From assembly GCA_964035545.1 (NCBI GenBank), contig OZ037765.1:15618698-15682697 (forward strand): a stretch of DNA of 64,000 bases, written 5' to 3'. Origin of the DNA: Bugula neritina. Its lineage: Eukaryota > Bryozoa > Gymnolaemata > Cheilostomatida > Bugulidae. A program made the position numbers and the translations under genes. This document shows, in pieces, positions 62,123 to 64,000 of the stretch. Below the pieces are notes generated by a model that made no database searches, was not told where the DNA came from, and was given only the letters and a program-made list of their open reading frames with translations. Positions within the stretch are counted from its first letter, which is position 1. The number at the start of each line of letters is the position of its first letter.

Positions 62123-64000
62123 CTAAAAATATGTTGTTGTGGGCATAATATAAGTTGTTGAATCCAAAGATTTGTAAGTTTATGTGTTATGGTAACTGCA
62201 TATTCAACTTCACCACCTAATCAGAAAATTGCATTCTACTATACAAGAGAGCAAGTGTCCCAAGAATGCTTCATGTGAAGTTGAATGATTTCTAATATGG
62301 ACAACTTGTTGCTTTAAGGTACTTACAATCTTGCATATAATTATTTGCACTACCACTTATAACAAGGTGGATTGCGTATAAGTGAAAAGTAAAAGTTTTA
62401 TTCTGCACTGACTGCACTCGCAGCAACAACTGACTGCTTTACAATCAAGCACGGTCTATTGTCTAATATTGCACTCAAAATCATGACTAATAAAATAAGT
62501 GCATTAACCTTTCACATAATGAGTAAAACAAATGTGGACACTTAACCAGGATACAACACCACTCAGTCTCAAATTTTCAACATTTTATAACAAGGATTAG
62601 GTTACATATGACAATGGCAAAAAAGTAAGTTGGAAAATAGTAGCAGCAAAGGAATGTTTGCCCCGATTTTAGGTTGATTTTTTATAGTGCGGCAGTTGAT
62701 AAATCAGCTATTTTTCTTATGTTAATCAACTAAATTAAATTGGGTCATTCCGTGTCAAATCAACCAAATTTCAGAAAGTCCATTGCCTTTGTGTCTCAGA
62801 TTTTGTTCATATTTACACTAAATGGACCTACACATGTCTTGAGTACTATTCTTGAATATTTCTGGCCTGATACAAAAACTTTTTGAGAAATTACTATTTC
62901 CATGAACAAAGGTTGAGAAAGATTTTGAGGAAAATTTGCGATTTTTACTTTTAGACCAATTTGTAAACGTCCATATCTCCATTATTTTTCTAGACTGAGC
63001 CTTAAAATTTGGTGTGTGATTTGATAACATCTATCAATTTGCACTAGTAGTAACACATACTGCAGAATACTTGGTGTGCATATATGCTAAGCCATTGAAT
63101 ATTGGAAATTTTTTATGAATTTTGAAAAATTTCGAATATTTGCCACATCACAAAAGGCGTTAATTTTTATTTTGCTTCCATGAATTTTTATCCATAAATA
63201 GTTGATTATGGTGACTTTATACTCTTTACTTTTTGTAATTTTGAAAATAATATTTTCGGAGATATAGACACCCGAAGTGAAGAAAATGTGAAAATTCGCC
63301 CAACTTCACAAGGATGTAACCCGATGTTTGAATACAGTAAAATCTTTCAAACAAGCATTTTCTCTCAGTTTCTACAATTCAAAGGAGTAGAATTATACCA
63401 GGAGAGCCCCAAAAATTAGTCCTTGCAGTAAAGTGAACTATGGGAAAAAAACAGAATCAAGTAGAGGAGGTCATTGCTAAGAAGGTTGCCACAGTTGCAA
63501 GTATAGAGGGAGAGGAATTCCACCCAGAAGCAACAAATGCCTGTATAAAGCCTAATAACCATAAAGATTTGAACATATTAATATGTTCCTTGAATAAAGT
63601 GAAAGTTTCTTTGTGACAAAAGAAGGTCCAGTTATTGACATTGGCACCAGAAAGCTAGACCATTGATAAGACATCTATAGAATTTGAAGTAAACAATTGT
63701 CGTTGTGTTTTAAGTTAGAGAAATAAATATTTATTATAATAGCAGACTGAAAAAATAGCAACGTAAAAAAAGGTTATCTCATGAGTTACAAGTTGCCAGT
63801 ACAAGTGTGAAATGCAAGTCTGGATAAGAAAAAAACTGCTGGGTCTTTACAGTCGTAAAAAAGTTAGCTTTTGTGTATTAGCTATAATGAAAATGGAAAA
63901 GCATAATATAGCTGAGATGACATGTGAAAAGCTATCATGTATTAGGAAAAAGCTTTCCCAGCTTATGTAAAAACCCAACAATTACCTTGCACAGCAAGCC
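62123..64000. other. Next intron of the dehydratase-like gene (to the window edge)
   Basis: No exon with PLP-enzyme similarity is visible in 62123-63985. The DNA is AT-rich, with short chance ORFs only. Confidence 0.5.

Noticed and set aside
62741-63330. GGGTCATTCCGTGTCAAATC-containing stretch resembling a dispersed repeat
   Set aside because: A vague recollection of similar repeats elsewhere, but only one copy in this window and no ends or duplications to define an element.
63986-64000. Possible exon end of the dehydratase-like gene (GCAAG|GTAATT on the minus strand)
   Set aside because: Only 15 nt remain in the window and the encoded residues do not match the expected sequence before the tetraglycine-loop exon.

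Overview
This is invertebrate animal genomic DNA: AT-rich host sequence with interrupted genes, crowded with mobile elements. An early-branching animal such as a sponge is my guess; nothing in the window settles the species. Three host genes can be read. (1) A plus-strand three-exon gene (20015-22033) for a single-pass membrane protein with long coiled coils, weakly EFCAB14-like. (2) A minus-strand KLHL10 orthologue (44520-22556), whose nine coding exons join in frame into 616 codons with BTB, BACK and six kelch repeats. (3) The last three exons of a PLP-dependent serine racemase/threonine dehydratase-like enzyme on the minus strand (62122-44764), whose 5' part lies beyond the right edge. KLHL10 starts only 243 bp downstream of the stop of gene 3, and its 3' end converges on gene 1.

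Most of the rest is transposon. KLHL10 intron 6 (41237-24559) and the penultimate intron of the enzyme gene (61976-45271) are each about 16.7 kb of nested elements. From left to right: Gypsy element A (1-4889, 5' end outside the window) followed by a second LTR copy; Gypsy element B (5266-12695, complete, LTRs differing at 1 of 306 positions); an AT-rich gap with a hairpin; decayed Gypsy element F (14793-19758); gene 1; the KLHL10 3' exons with a foldback element in intron 7; then, in intron 6, a 5'-truncated LINE inside the 5' LTR of decayed Gypsy D (about 24817-32100), a foldback element with ~700-bp arms split by the internally deleted minus-strand Gypsy C (34281-38428, 4-bp target duplication), and a cluster of MITE-like units (39550-41200); then the KLHL10 5' exons; then, inside the enzyme gene, a decayed Polinton/Maverick-type protein-primed DNA polymerase B (46681-51393) carrying two solo LTRs and a tRNA-like SINE, and a LINE (about 52300-60890) split by Gypsy E (54184-58885, 5-bp target duplication).

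The most interesting system is an extra gene shared by Gypsy elements A, B, C and D. Downstream of pol, where env or accessory genes sit, each element has a micro-exon (ATG plus 8-9 codons) ending in a phase-1 splice donor, then an intron. In A, B and C this is followed by a long exon encoding a C2H2 zinc finger, an atypical CxC...H...C finger, a conserved acidic/aromatic motif, a basic Pro/Ser-rich linker and a C-terminal coiled coil. In D only the start of the second exon survives. The architecture holds across four diverged copies on both strands, and the deletion derivative C has lost protease, catalytic RT core and integrase but keeps Gag and this gene. It looks like a spliced DNA/RNA-binding accessory protein (ORF3) of a Ty3/Gypsy lineage primed by a leucine tRNA; I do not recognise it as a described family.
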